DNA of 64,000 nt from Channa striata (taxonomy: Eukaryota > Chordata > Actinopteri > Anabantiformes > Channidae), in assembly GCA_033026295.1 (NCBI GenBank), contig CM065170.1, forward strand, positions 32,992,963 through 33,056,962, given 5' to 3'. A program made the position numbers and the translations under genes. The notes beneath the pieces were generated by a model, which worked only from the letters and a program-made list of their open reading frames with translations, did no database searches and was not told the DNA's origin. Of this stretch, positions 51,401 to 63,300 are shown one piece after another (the first letter of the stretch is position 1; each line of letters opens with the position of its first letter).

Positions 51401-53059
51401 TAAGTTCACATCTTGAGAAACATTTAAACCGATTCCACTGACAATTTCTGGATTTGTTATCATTTTTTTCCCCATAAAAATATGAAATGCACTATCCTCC
51501 ATGTTCCGTCATGTCTTTGATAAATTTACCACGTACCACTACTACTATTATTACGTTAAAAGTTCAAACAGCATTTAAGTTTGAAAATAAATAGTCCTGA
51601 AAGATGAAATTTTAAAAATAATATTCGATCTTGTCTGAGCACTTCTGGCCCTCCGTAAAAAAATGAAAATGATGGGAAACATTTTAAATGCCCAAACTCG
51701 GCTACGTTCACCGAGAACTTAAACTGTGCCTGTTGTTTAAACTGAAGATCTGCCAAATTGTTTTTCCCATATGATTTATATTAAACATCACCAACTTTTC
51801 AAATCAATCAAAAGCTGCATAGGATGGCGCAGGTTTCGGACCCTGAAAGTTTGTTTACAGCGTTTTGGAGTAAGAACTTGGCGCCGGGACCGTCAACTTC
51901 TGCCGGTTTGGCAGCGGCAGACGCAGGGTTGGTGAGTTCCTTTGGGCGGCGGAGGGCACACGTCTGGCCAATTCCAGCAGTGAAAAGAACGTCTCCATTA
52001 ACATGCAGGGCCATCCGCTTCCTCTGAAAACGGGCCTTTGTCGCCACAGCAGATGCCCGAACCCAGGAGAGAGGCAGATCCGGATCAAAGGGAAAAGCAG
52101 ATAGATGGTATATGGACGTCTGGCACCTCGACGCATGCTTGCTCATCTTATTTAGCCCTGCTCAGCTCTGAGACACTTGGCACGACTCGGGAAATACATC
52201 GTAACTGGAAGCACCTGCTGCTTCTCCTGTAATCCAACGTGCATTTTTACACGAGTCACCGAGTTAACGAACAAGGCCTCACCAGTGGCCGGCTGTGGGG
52301 GTTAATTCACTTTTCTCCATCAGCTTCTCAACACGTGTTTAATACAAAGTATGTTTTAGGCCTGTAGAAATGGGCCGTGACCGTAAAGTTCCTGCCTCTG
52401 TTACTTTCCCAGGAGCCTCTCGGGTTAAAGGCCCTTTCGAGGGGTGGTCATTGACATCTCCACAGCGGAGCTGGCGTTTGCGGAGCGTTAAGCAAATTAA
52501 CTCCGGGTGTTTCAAAACCTCAGGACCTGCACCGAGACCCAGTTCCTGCTGTGGAGCTCAGGTTCCTGGTCTCTGGGGCTGTTCCTGCAGTTGTCATCCG
52601 GCTCGGAGGACCGAGTGTCGTTAAGTGCGATTAGTGGGATTTTAGTTATTGCATGTTTGAAATCCAGGTTTTCTTTTGCCTGCTGAGCCAAACACAAAGG
52701 ATTTGAACAGCAACACAAAGTTACTCCGTGGCAGCTTTGCATTACATTTTCTCATGGTGGCACATTTATATGGTTCCTCTCAGCCCGTTTTCATTTGTAT
52801 TTTATTTCTTTCATACGCATAGTTTTTAGTATTTATTGATGGGAAAAATGTCTCTTTCGTAGCTTTCAGTTTGTTCTTTATTAACTTAGAAACCCGGTGG
52901 AGCACAGTTACACCCAAACATCCTCCCAGCTGCAGCTGCCCCGATGTGACATCTGCTCCCATCTTCAGAAACACTTATTATCTTACGTCGGGGGCATGAA
53001 GGTTGGTTGGAGTCAGCGGTTAGTGCAGGGCTGCAGTGGAGTGAGGGGAGGTGCGCAGC

Positions 53060-53130
53060 CGCGATTGGTCGGCGGGTCTGAGTGGCAGGCCGGCTGACCT
53101 CTGGCCCGCAGTGCTGCAGTATAAAAGGCT
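53060..53130 (+). promoter_or_regulatory. s100b core promoter (CCAAT and TATA boxes)
   Basis: A TATAAAAG box at 53120-53127 and an inverted CCAAT box (ATTGG, 53064-53068) about 55 bases upstream. Transcription should start about 30 bases downstream of the TATA box, near 53150-53155. A tissue-restricted TATA promoter suits an S100 gene. Confidence 0.75.
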
Positions 53131-53151
53131 GCAGCCGTCGTCAGCCTCCAC

Positions 53152-53198
53152 CCTCTGGATACACACAGCACAGAAGGACCGGCTGAGCTCCCGCTGAG
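53152..53198 (+). other. s100b non-coding leader exon
   Basis: From the inferred start site to the donor GCTGAG|GTACGG (GT at 53199). S100 genes usually have a first untranslated exon followed by two coding exons, which is what is seen here. The 5' boundary is inferred. Confidence 0.65.
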
Positions 53199-53706
53199 GT
53201 ACGGTCGTCATCCTTTATCACGTCCAGGCAAAAAGAGAAATGATGATGATGAGGGTTTTATTCGTTTTGTTCATGATAGAGTGATGGAAAATAGCTTAGG
53301 AACGCAGCAACAACTTCCAACCACACAGTTAATGATAATAACTATAATAAATAAAGACTAGTGTCAACTTTAAACTCTGCATTTTCTGTTCTGTATCTGA
53401 TATTTCGTGCGTGTTATTTGATTTATGATGCAGCTCGTCGGGTTGAGTAAACGCAGCACGTCTTTTTGCATCGTCATGCTGATGAAACTTTACTCCCCTT
53501 TGTAATTCGACAAAACTAATTTGCATTCAGCAGGATAAATTAGTTTTAGTTTTTCTTTCCATGTCATAGAAACTAGTCTGCACTTTCACTGTTTATGAAT
53601 CTGAATCTGGATTTACAGCACGTTTACATTTGGCAGCATGTAGTTTCTAGTTTAGGAATATTAACACGTGTTGTTTATTATTTCATCCAAAAAGGTGAAC
53701 ACACAG

Positions 53707-53850
53707 ATGACAATGACTGACCTGGAGACCTCGATGGCGACCATCATCGCCGTGTTCCAGAAGTACTCGGAGAGAGAAGGGGACAAGCACAAACTGAAGA
53801 AGAGCGAGCTGAAAGAACTGCTTCAGGACGAGCTGCCGGACCTGATGACG
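53707..53850 (+). CDS. s100b: s100b coding exon 1 (pseudo-EF hand)
   Basis: 48 codons from the first ATG, ending LLQDELPDLMT. The open frame that runs past 53850 is intron read-through. Confidence 0.94.
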
Positions 53851-54843
53851 GTGAGACCCAAACGGCAGTCACACGACGGAAGAAGAATTCAGCAGAACCA
53901 CAGACAGTGTGGAAGACGACTTAGGACACAGAGGGAAAATAGGAATGATGGATGAGAAGTAGTGTGAGAAAAACATGAACACATGACAGGCCTTAAACTC
54001 CAGCGTTTCTGGTTTAAAATACTTTCTGCTTCATCTTAGACTTAATTGTTACAGTTCCTGAAGATGAATATTTCTATACGCTGGATAATCAAGGTCATCG
54101 AGCTTTATCCGTGACTAATAAACGTCGGGTGTCCAAAGCAGTTTTATTACTTTGAACATATTGAATCAGGATTAACAGTTTTTAGTGTCTATGATATTAG
54201 AAATTAAGTAATAAATACAGTGGATGAATTAGTGAGGAGTCCAGCAGCCGAAAGGTCCATAAGCTCAGTTAGGAGACGCAAAATGACAAAAAGGAAAAAC
54301 TATCAAAAATTAACCACAAAGAGGTGAAAAATTACAATAAAGAGCAACATGAAGACATCAGACAAAAATGACAAGAAAAATAGGCCTAAAATAGACAGAG
54401 CAAACAAACAATTAAACAAAAGACAAAAAAAATGACCATAAAGGGTTGGACATTTACAATAAAGAGACTCACAGAGGCGCACGCACAATGAAATGGAAAT
54501 TTAAAGACATAAGGCAAGAAAAAAAGCGAACACATAATGAAGCCAGGGAGCTAAATAAATACAAATACACACAAATTCCCCAAAGACTTTAAGTAAAGGA
54601 AAAAATATGAACTACAGAAATAACACTTTCTATGTGTCTGGGATAATAATTGTGATTCAGTTCTGTCCTGACGTGAACCCGTCTCCCTGCCCGCAGCATG
54701 TGAAAGACCAGGCCGCCCTGGACAGCCTGATGGAAAGCCTGGACACCGACGGCGACGCCGAGTGTGACTTCCAGGAGTTCATGACATTCATCGCCATGGT
54801 TACCATCTGTTGCCACGAGTTTTTCGAGCACGAGGACGAGTGA
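53707..54843 (+). CDS. s100b: S100 calcium-binding protein B
   Basis: Small dimeric EF-hand calcium sensor of glia and other cells. It binds target proteins on calcium loading and can be secreted (family knowledge). Coding exons are 53707..53850 and 54697..54843: acceptor ACACAG|ATG, donor ACG|GTGAGA, acceptor CCGCAG|CATGTG. Together they encode 96 residues, or 94 from the second ATG (53713), which fits the family start MTDLE better. The S100-type N-terminal loop is in SEREGDKHKLKKSELKELL. The canonical loop is DTDGDAECDFQE, with acidic residues at 1, 3, 5, 9 and 12. The C-terminus CCHEFFEHEDE carries the Cys and FFEHE of S100B. Intron phase 0 at the linker is the normal place. Intact. Confidence 0.95.
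53851..54696 (+). other. s100b intron between coding exons
   Basis: 846 bases with GT and AG ends. Its second half is minisatellite block F. Confidence 0.9.
54285..54530 (+). repeat. Degenerate ACAAAATGACC minisatellite, block F
   Basis: Units such as AAATGACAAAAAGGAAAAAC, AACCACAAAGAGGTGAAAAA and AAAAATGACCATAAAGG inside the s100b intron. Confidence 0.5.
54697..54843 (+). CDS. s100b: s100b coding exon 2 (canonical EF hand, stop)
   Basis: 48 codons plus TGA, starting HVKDQAALDSLMESL. The preceding CCCTGCCCGCAG is a good acceptor. Confidence 0.95.
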   Translation, partial: HVKDQAALDSLMESLDTDGDAECDFQEFMTFIAMVTICCHEFFEHEDE

Positions 54844-55142
54844 GGAGGCAGCGACCGTGGACGGAGACAAAGGGGGTCCGGGGGGTTGGGGGGGGGGAGA
54901 GGCTACAGTACATTGTAAAGAAGCAGAAGCCTAGCAACGCACAACCTGTTGATGCCCTGAGAGCGGCGCAGGGTGGGAAAACACGAGTCCAGCCAGCAGC
55001 CAAAGCGCGTTCCGCGAGGCTTGGCTGCTGGCTGCCAAACAGGCCAGCCTGCTTTAGGGAAGCCACCGTTTTCTGTTGTCTCACCCGCAGTAGTAAGTCT
55101 CAACGTGGCGTTGGGACGTCGGCGTCAAAGTCCAACAATAAA
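54844..55142 (+). terminator. s100b 3' UTR with polyadenylation signal
   Basis: AATAAA at 55137-55142, about 295 bases after the stop. The UTR contains a perfect 14-bp inverted repeat (54990-55003 with 55021-55034, core GCCAGCAGCCAA) able to form a GC-rich hairpin, and a poly-G run near 54885. Confidence 0.75.
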
Positions 55143-57400
55143 GCAGCTGTTTAACATCTAAGAGCTCAACTAGACATTTAGAAGCGCAGCTGGCCGCAGA
55201 CTTCGGCTGCCAGCTGTCATCTTTGTCATCCTCAATTTGACAGAACTACACGTAAAAGCCTTTTTCTGGTCAAACTAATTGGCTACTGCCACCAATAATC
55301 CGATTCCAATATTTCTCCTTCTCCACTTCACACGTAAAGACTTCACAAAACTGATTGTACAAAGTTTTATTTCTCCAGCCTCATTTTTCCAATTAAAAAG
55401 TAAAAAAAAAGTGGTGATCAAAACTGAATCATGCTATTACTGCTAAAAGCAAGTTTTTTTTGTTTTGTAAACCAACCGATTGTAGGTTAACGTTTGTTTT
55501 ATTTGTTTGAAAGTCATTGAAATTGTGAAAATGGCTGAAACTCATTGCTCATTCTTTTTTTATGCAGACTACACATTCAATCACCCCAAAGCGAAGCTTT
55601 CTGATGAAGGGCTGTAAAAAATCATGCTACATTTCAGGTATGGCTACCAAATTTGGCCACCAAGTTTTCTCCTTAAAGTCTGAACGACTTGCCACTGAAT
55701 TACAAATGTCTCTAATTAGTAAATCACCAGATATCTAGAAGCTTCTGAGTTGGTTATGAATCAAAAACGGAATGTGTTTAAAAAAGAGGTAAGTTCTTTA
55801 ACTAAAATGGACTTTGGGATTTTAGGTCTTACGGCCATTTTGGTAGCCAAATAATGGCTGCTATTTTTCTATTTTATTTTGGCGGCCCAGTTATTAATTT
55901 GTGATTTTGCACTTAAATCTTAGGAGGCAACTTAGTTGGGAAATTGGCTTCTCAGTAGCTCCACTTTTAGTAACGAAGCAAGAATTTAAATATGTATGGG
56001 GCACAGAAATCTTGACTCTTAAAAGTGACTAGAAATTAAACCCACACTAATTTTTTTAGTCTAGGTTCCACATAAGACCAATCATAACTTCTAGTTTTAT
56101 TGGCTGGTAGATTTCAGATGTATTTGTTTAAAAGCTCATATTGGAAAATATTTTCTCTTCATATTTAGTTCATTGGTAAACACATAATCAATATATATTT
56201 GAGTCATAATACATATCGAACGTGTAGCTGGTTGCTCGAATAATTGGAAGATGTTGGGATTTCGTGGTGTAGTTTAGTTTTTCTCCCTGCTTCTGCTGCA
56301 GGTTTGATTCTGATACATTTCACATTCCGTGAGAAATTAGAGCTTCTACTTTCACAGTGTGACTTTCCGTAGAAGGAGATGACAAGTCGAAGATGTTAGT
56401 CGAGACCGTTTGGAACAGTTCATCTGCCATAATGTCCATTTTGAAACGCGAAGATCTGGTTTGTTCGGATGTGGATTTGAAACGAATTAAATTATCAGTG
56501 TGTGACTTCTGGCTGCAGAATTGTTGTTCTTACTTTTAATGAGATTCACCGCTACCACACAGACACGCCCTCATAGCACGTAAGAAGTAACATCTTCAGA
56601 GATTCAAAGGAAATGTTAATGTCGTGAGTAGAAGTAGAAAATGGGATTCAGACTCATCTTTAAAATGTATGGACGTATGTAACCTGTGTGTGTGAGCATA
56701 AATCAACATGAACTCCAGACTATTAAAAACCTAAAAGGCAACACTGGTTCATTTCTTAAAATCATTTTTTCCTGTGTGCGTGTTCATGTCCGTCCTTCGA
56801 GGTCGCCGTTGTCTTATTGGCTGAGCTCAACCTACAACGACCTGCTTGAATCTTCAACCTGATGAAATTCCTGCTTCCTCTTGCGCGTAATAAACAAGAA
56901 GACATGAATTTATGCGCTCAACATTTTAAAGACTTTACTAAAAATATATTTGTAAAGCTGTTCAAAATAAAGCAAATCTGAAAACACAAACAAAGAAATG
57001 CAAAACAAACTAAATTAGATTCAACGACGCAAAATAACCACAAAGGGATAAAAAAATGAACTAAAACAGACACAAAACTACCCCACAAAGATTCAAAACT
57101 ATAACACAGACGCCGCCAAGACTCTCGCAGCTACAAAACCTGCAACAACAGATGCAAAACCACTAAACTAGATGCAAAACTGACGCGGCTGCTCAATCAG
57201 TGTGTGGGGCCATTCGACATGCAAATGATGCTCCTCAGCAGAATATAAAACGTGCCCTATGGCCCCCTTCAATAATGCATTCTGGGAAATGTAGGAAACA
57301 GCGAAGATCCCCACTGACGAGGCTGAAGGTGAGAATATTCAGCTCGGCGTTGGTGCAGAGACACAGTGTGAACAAGTGATGCAAGAGGCCGTTTGAGACG
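55143..57400. other. Intergenic region between s100b and the glycophorin-like gene
   Basis: AT-rich, with no exon recognised. Its right part (57000-57180) is minisatellite block G. Confidence 0.6.
57000..57180 (+). repeat. Degenerate ACAAAACTAC minisatellite, block G
   Basis: Units such as GATGCAAAACCACTAAAC, ACGCAAAATAACCACAAAGG and AGACACAAAACTACCCC. Confidence 0.45.
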
Positions 57401-57503
57401 TCTGCAGCCTGTTGAGCACCAGCGAGGGTGGAGTCAGCCTCGCCATTGGCCAGAGGGGGGGACAGATCCCGGCCCTGGGGACTGACACCACACCCATCCG
57501 TCT

Positions 57504-57506
<3 letters not shown>

Positions 57507-57533
<27 letters not shown>
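57507..57533 (+). repeat. (GT)n microsatellite upstream of glycophorin-like gene
   Basis: GT repeat of about 13 units, followed by a GT-rich imperfect tail to about 57557, roughly 80 bases before a strong donor site. Confidence 0.9.
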
Positions 57534-57536
<3 letters not shown>

Positions 57537-57589
57537 TGTGTTTGGGGTGTGTGTGGTGCAGCATATGTTCTGTTGTGTTCCGCCTTCTT

Positions 57590-57637
57590 CTTGTTGATCT
57601 TGGCCAACGACGAGCTGCCTGCAGATTCTCAGACCCG
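57590..57637 (+). other. Candidate untranslated first exon of the glycophorin-like gene
   Basis: A strong donor ACCCG|GTGAGTT at 57638 has no in-frame ATG close before it. It could splice to the acceptor CTGTGCAG at 58386. The left boundary is not visible, and the assignment is inference from position. Confidence 0.35.
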
Positions 57638-58398
57638 GTGAGTTTTGTCAAGACTTTTATCTTTATGTCACAGTTTAGAGTCTCTTTTCTTTTGGACATT
57701 TTGTGTTGTTTTGACTGTGCAGCCTGAACTTTTCACAGCTTCCAACCTTTGTTTTTACTCCATCCTCTTTAGTGGTGATGTGTGAGACGATGCGCCCTCG
57801 CACGCCCTCAGTTTTGCATGTTCTGCTCACGAAAAATTAAAACCTCTAAATCGTTTCTAGAGAAACACGATACGAGTGGCGTTTCACACTCCCGTCTGTT
57901 TTCCTGCTTTTCGACCTTAATCTTTTGCAGCTGTGAGATAGTTCTGCAAAGCTTGACTCTGGTTACAGGGACACTGTCCAACGTTGGAGTCATTCCCTTG
58001 AGTTTATGAGTCAGTGTGTGAACAACAAGAGCCACTAAGACTCTTAAGTTGCTCCATTGTTTTGTCAAATTTGCTTTAAATGATCATTGTCTTAAGAAAA
58101 TGTTAATTTGTTGCTGCGCAGACACTTGGAAACATGTTTTTTTTTTGAAGCAGGGTGAATTGCATGAATATGATGTAATTGTGCATCACCTCCTTGTTTA
58201 TTCGCCCATTAGCGGCTCCTAAATTAACAACCCACTGCACGATCCTGCTCTTCAGACGTCTCCAGTCCCCACAGGTATTTCATCCTAATGATTCCCCTGA
58301 CTTTTCGTCCCCACCGTGAGACGCCGGTTGGCGTCCCCCCCTTTTTAGAAACAGTTTCTAGAAATGTTTTTTGGATTTCTGTGCAGGTGAACATCAAC

Positions 58399-58480
58399 AT
58401 GAGCCTTTCCATGACTACTGCCTTTCGCGGGCTGTCACACAGGGCAAATTCGGACCTTGTGACCAGGATCGGGGAGGCGG
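58399..58480 (+). CDS. glycophorin-like coding exon 1
   Basis: 27 codons plus one base. It has two Met near the start (residues 1 and 5). An upstream in-frame extension to the exon edge (GTGAACATCAAC) has no other ATG. Confidence 0.65.
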
Positions 58481-60339
58481 GTACGTACTGTTCAGCATCT
58501 CTTAGCCCGTGTCGGGTTAATAAAAGTTTTGTAACAAAACATGAAGGATGATATAACTACTGAGCATTTCTACGTAATGAAAGATGAAATTATAAATCTA
58601 TAATTGGACATTTTTTGAGGTGTCCCCACCTGAGCCTTCTTTGTAAATTTGATGTCCATTTTTCGTGTCTTTTCCTAAAATCCCTCTTCAAAAGTGTCAT
58701 GGCCTGTTTAATAATCCGTCCAAACCTTTGCCATGATCCACCTGTTCACTTTTAGACTCATTCTGGTCTGATCACTTTAAAGTATTTTTTGTAAGAGAGG
58801 AGAATTCTGGACCTGTTGCGTGAGTGTGTGTTTAGCAGGGAGTGTCTTATCAGCCCGGTGTCAGAGAGGAACATGGGAAGGAGCGAGCGCGATGCCTCGG
58901 GGGCCTGTCGCTGTGGAGATAAGAGTTGGCACATTCATACCTGCTGGCCCTCGTTTCCACAGCAGGGCCAGAGAGAGCCAGAGAGGGCCGAAACAGGGCC
59001 AACCAGCTGGGGATCGGCGTCTATGAAAAGCCCAGCGTCCTTGAACAAATTTGGACGTTGAGTTCCCCTCTGAACGGCTCTGATTGCTCAAAACTTTTTG
59101 CAAAGTGTTTCTTTTTTGCTTGTTCAAAACAAGGTCTCCGTCTGCACGGTGAACTCAGGGAATCCGTCCCGTTCGAGTCCAACTCAGCGCAAACGTCATT
59201 CTGACCTGAAATTAAAGGGCAAAACATAGTTTTAGCAAACAGGAACTTTAGTTGAAGATTAAAGTAAAAATCCTCCACTTTTTTAAGCTGTTTAACACTT
59301 TTTGCCTTAAGAATGTTTTTAAAGTGCTGCAGACATTTTAATGTTATTAATATAATATTGAAATTTAGCCGACGCAGCACAACTGAGAGTAGAACTGGTG
59401 GGATTTCTTGTCACTTCTCTCTGAACACACTCGCCACGCGTGGTTGGATGTTGTCGGCCTCCGTACAGTAGATGATATTTGTCTTGCAGAATGCATCAAG
59501 CTTTTTGTACAGAACCTGCTTGAGAACTAAAAAACCTTCAGAAAACATCATCCATCCTTTTCACGTCATGCTCTCTCTCAGGTTTGTTATCGTGACAGTA
59601 AACGACTCACTTTTGTCTTTACAGCGTCAGACCATGGAGATCTTGCAGCCTTAATAGGAGGTGAGGATGTGAACCTGACCTTTGACCTTTGAAGATGACG
59701 ATGCTGACAGACAACAGCCATACAAATCAAGTTGAATTCATTGTTTTGAAATAGTCAAAACATCCACTGATAAGATTGAATCACATTATCTAAAACGCGC
59801 CACTAATTTGGTTATGAGGTTTCACTGTAAACAATACGAAGGTTGTAGATCAAGTTGTGTCAGAATCAAGTTAAAATATAACTTCACTCATCTTTTTTAT
59901 TTGAATCCTGCTCGCATCAACCGGACTACTTTGTTTGTCTGTAGACACACGGCATGTTCCTTCATTCAAAAACACACAGATGTTTCTGACGAATGTCGCC
60001 CAAATGTAATGATAATAATAATAAGAAGAAGAAGCAGAGGAATAATAATAATAACCAGTGACCTTTTAACAATATTGACTAAGACTATAAGACGCATTTT
60101 CCATTTTGAATATTTCTTGATACTCCCTTTGTGCCCGCTCAGGGATTGTCAGTGCGGTGCTGCTCGTGCTGATCTGCGTCATAGCCCTGATGCTGTGGTG
60201 CCTGTCCAGACACAAGGGTTCGTACGTCACCAACGAGGACGACGACGAGGACGACGGCGAGAACAACGACGACGAGTCTGTCCGTTCGGACGCGGCGCTC
60301 CAAGCCAAGGAACCTCTGAAGCTCAAGGACGAGGAGTGA
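58399..60339 (+). CDS. Small single-pass membrane protein, glycophorin C / SMAGP / CADM-tail type
   Basis: Three exons join in frame: 58399..58480 (ATG at 58399; acceptor 12 bases upstream), 59625..59660 and 60143..60339, with donors GG|GTACGT and GAG|GTGAGG and acceptors TTTACAG and GCTCAG. The product is 104 residues: a short N-terminal part without signal peptide (MSLSMTTAFRGLSHRANSD), a hydrophobic span about 36-60 (LIGGIVSAVLLVLICVIALM), then RHKGSYVTNE, an Asp/Glu-rich run and SDAALQAKEPLKLKDEE. RHKG-(S/T)-Y-x-T-N-E next to a membrane span is the protein-4.1-binding motif of glycophorin C, SMAGP and CADM proteins. The SDAALQ segment is closest to glycophorin C. The usual C-terminal PDZ-binding E-Y-F-I is absent. 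The gene model is good; the exact orthologue (gypc?) is uncertain. Confidence 0.75.
59625..59660 (+). CDS. glycophorin-like coding exon 2 (36 nt)
   Basis: A micro-exon encoding (A)SDHGDLAALIG(G). Both split codons complete correctly, which supports the model. Confidence 0.72.
60143..60339 (+). CDS. glycophorin-like coding exon 3 (membrane span and cytoplasmic tail)
   Basis: Acceptor CCCGCTCAG, 64 codons plus TGA. It carries the membrane span, the RHKGSYVTNE motif and the acidic tail. Confidence 0.85.
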
Positions 60340-63300
60340 AGGGAGACGCGTGGACTTCAGACGAGCAGCTGGAGAATTCGGAGCTTTGTAGCTTTATTAC
60401 AGAGACAAAATGTGAAATGTGTTATTTTGCAAACATAATCTATTTCTTCAAGCTGCACATTGTTAAGGATGTTGATGTCACATCCACATCCTCAAATGGC
60501 CCAGCTGACCCTGTGCAGCCTTAAACAGCTACAGGCACTTTACTGCAGAGTAACAATCGTTTTCCATTTTAATTTGCAGCTACATTTTTTAATTTGCAAC
60601 AAAAACTTTAGATAAATCTCTCACTTTCACCATTTCACTTTCTTCTGCAGACTCATAAGCATCATAGGCGCCATCTGCTGCTGAAGTCGATTCGTACATG
60701 GAAACGTGCTTCCTGCAGATACACGTTCTTCGCCAACACATGATATGCTCATATATTGTGACTAGTTATAGAGGGAAAATACATGTTACTAATAACATTA
60801 ATATGCTCTTTAGGTGTCACATGACGTCAGCCTGCACATTAACAAGACTATGAAGCTACTTAATCAGCAATAATTATTCTAACGTCTAATCTACAACAAC
60901 AATTATATTAACGTTGCAATAATACAGAAGAATGTAGTAGAAAATGCAATAATAAGTCAAACCAAAGGCCTTAAATAGACAATTTATCTGCAAATCAGCT
61001 CACAGCTCTGGACTTACCGACTGCTGAGCAAACAGCTGCCTTCCAGAAACACCGGGTGGAGGTGTTGCACCAGACGACAACAACACGGAACATGTTCAAA
61101 ATGTCATCTCTGTTTGTAGCTTTACTAATTATGCAAATATGAGTGTAGTTGAACTGCCAGTGAGCTACTGCAAAATGTATTAAACAGCGAGTTATTTATT
61201 AATATTCGTGCCTTTGTCTGTTACTACTGCACATCGACTTTAAAATCATCAGAATGTCACAATGCAGCTTTTACACTGCAGTGGAATATCAAAAGCCAAA
61301 GGCTGCAAATCTGCGAAATATTGTCCAGTTCATAAACTGCTGAAGAATCTTTGTCGTGTGCGAAACTTTGCCATTAACTCTTTGTGTAACAGAGGAGGCG
61401 GATGATTGACAGCTAATCCTGAGCACAGGAAGAGGCTCAGAGACAGTGGGGCTGCTGGCGTGGAGGCGCATGTCACATCAACCAACCGGTGAGACTGGAT
61501 TCACACGCAGCCGGACCCCGGGGGTTCAAGTGGGTTTCCACAGTGAGTCACTATGACGTTTGGTTCAGTGAGACTCGTACATTGTGTTTGCAGGTAAGTG
61601 CAGTTTTGGGGTTTGCAGATCTTTGGGGAGACGGACCACAGGGCGCAACAACACGCCCCACAACCTCAAATAAACTCCACTGGAGAACAATGCTCCAAAC
61701 GAGTCGAGCCGCGGGCTGCAACACGCCGATTCGAGGCGTGGTTATATATAGACAGTCCGTTTTTATTCCTGTGGCGTCACATCTGCACCTTTGTCACACC
61801 CTACGGTGTTTGATACCGGAGAGCACCGCTGTGGCAACGTTTGCTTCCTGTTTTGAGCCGCCTTCTCTCGACATAGATCTATGACCTAAATTCGAAGGAC
61901 AGTTTCTCAGAAACAATATTTAAATAATTAAAACAAATTCTCATCACATAAACCCATTAAGTAAAGAGAGTGTAGTAAATAATAGGATTTTCTTACTTGT
62001 GCAGAAAATCTGCGTCCGTCGTGCAAAATGCAAAAGGTCAAAGGTCAAAGAGCCTGACAAGGCTGCAGCTGGATACAGTGGGAGCAACATCTCTGCATGT
62101 AGGTGTAGGTTAGTGTCTGATACCGATGTCACAGGGAGACGTTTAGTGCTGGAGACGTGAAAAAGCAACAGAGTTCGACAGAGCAGGGGTGAAAACATTT
62201 ATAGCGACGCAATCAGGCTCAAGTCTCTCTAATCTGTACTCGTTATTCCAGGGCCCACGTGATGAAATGTGCAGAGACTAACGAAGGAGTTTAAGCAACG
62301 TGTGCAAGTTGCAGGGTTTGAATTTGTGCGTGTCCAGCCTAATTTTCTAATCAGGTCATCCTGGAATATGGGTGAGAATCTGGAAGAAATCCAAGTTTTC
62401 CAGAGATATTCATAAAAATGAAAAAGTTGAAAAACATGGCGTCTATACAGGCCACCAGTTCACCGAAGTGCGTATCTTTGGACATTAGGAGGAACCGGAG
62501 GAAACACACGCAAACATGAGGAGAACGCGCAGAGTCATATGTGGGATTAAGTCCATGAATTGTGACACTTTGAATGCCCGTCTTTCTTTCCTCCCCAGAC
62601 ACTCTCACACCCACTATGAGTCACGTTGTTGAACAAGACCTCTGAGGTTAATCGCAAACGTTTCAAGGGCTTTAATGACTCCACAAAGTCCAAAAAAACT
62701 GAATTTCCAAACCAGTCAGTCAACTGCCGAAGCCTGTCTGATGAAAGGCGAAGATTTCCCCCGAACTTCAGGTGAGTCCGGTTTGCAACTGAACAGCAGC
62801 TTTGGGGTAAAGTGCGCGACACAAAACAGTCTGATGTAAAACTATAGGATACGGTAATAAAGACTGCACCGATTTGACATTATCACAACGTCCTCAAATG
62901 AATCCTGCCAAAATGAATCATTTCTTCCTAAAGCTTTGCGTTACCGACAACATGCCTTTCAACACGCAAGCAGCACGTCCCCAGATACACGACGAAGGCA
63001 TCGCTAGCAGGAAATATTATTATTACTGTATCGACATTAAACTCCTCATACCTCGCTAATAATTCTGATTGCGATTCGGACTCTGCTAAAGAAGCCAAAT
63101 GCAAACAGTTAATCATAAAGTTCACTGTGCCAAAAACCTTAATAACCCTTGAAGACTGATATCGAGTAAAGTTCTCCCACGTTTGTCAGTGACACAGGAA
63201 CGAGTGGACCAAGTTTTGAGCTCCAATCTTTTTAGTAATCTTTTATAAACATCAAACTAGTTTTTCACAAAATGTAGAGCCTTTTACATGCCCCCACCCC

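Larger units (their letters stand above)
39441..53060. other. Gene-free stretch between CpG island and s100b
   Basis: About 13.6 kb without a supported exon. Contents: an 18-bp palindrome at 39543, minisatellite block E near 40.5 kb, a degenerate LINE tail near 42.33-42.41 kb, an AT-rich low-complexity stretch at 50.18-50.65 kb, and TAATTA-rich patches (41.58-41.72, 46.55-46.66 kb) that may be regulatory. Open frames over 100 codons here show no domain. Confidence 0.5.

Noticed and set aside
57235..57699. 154-codon minus-strand open frame
   Set aside because: It crosses the (GT)n repeat (Thr-His run) and lies opposite the candidate first exon of the glycophorin-like gene. No domain.
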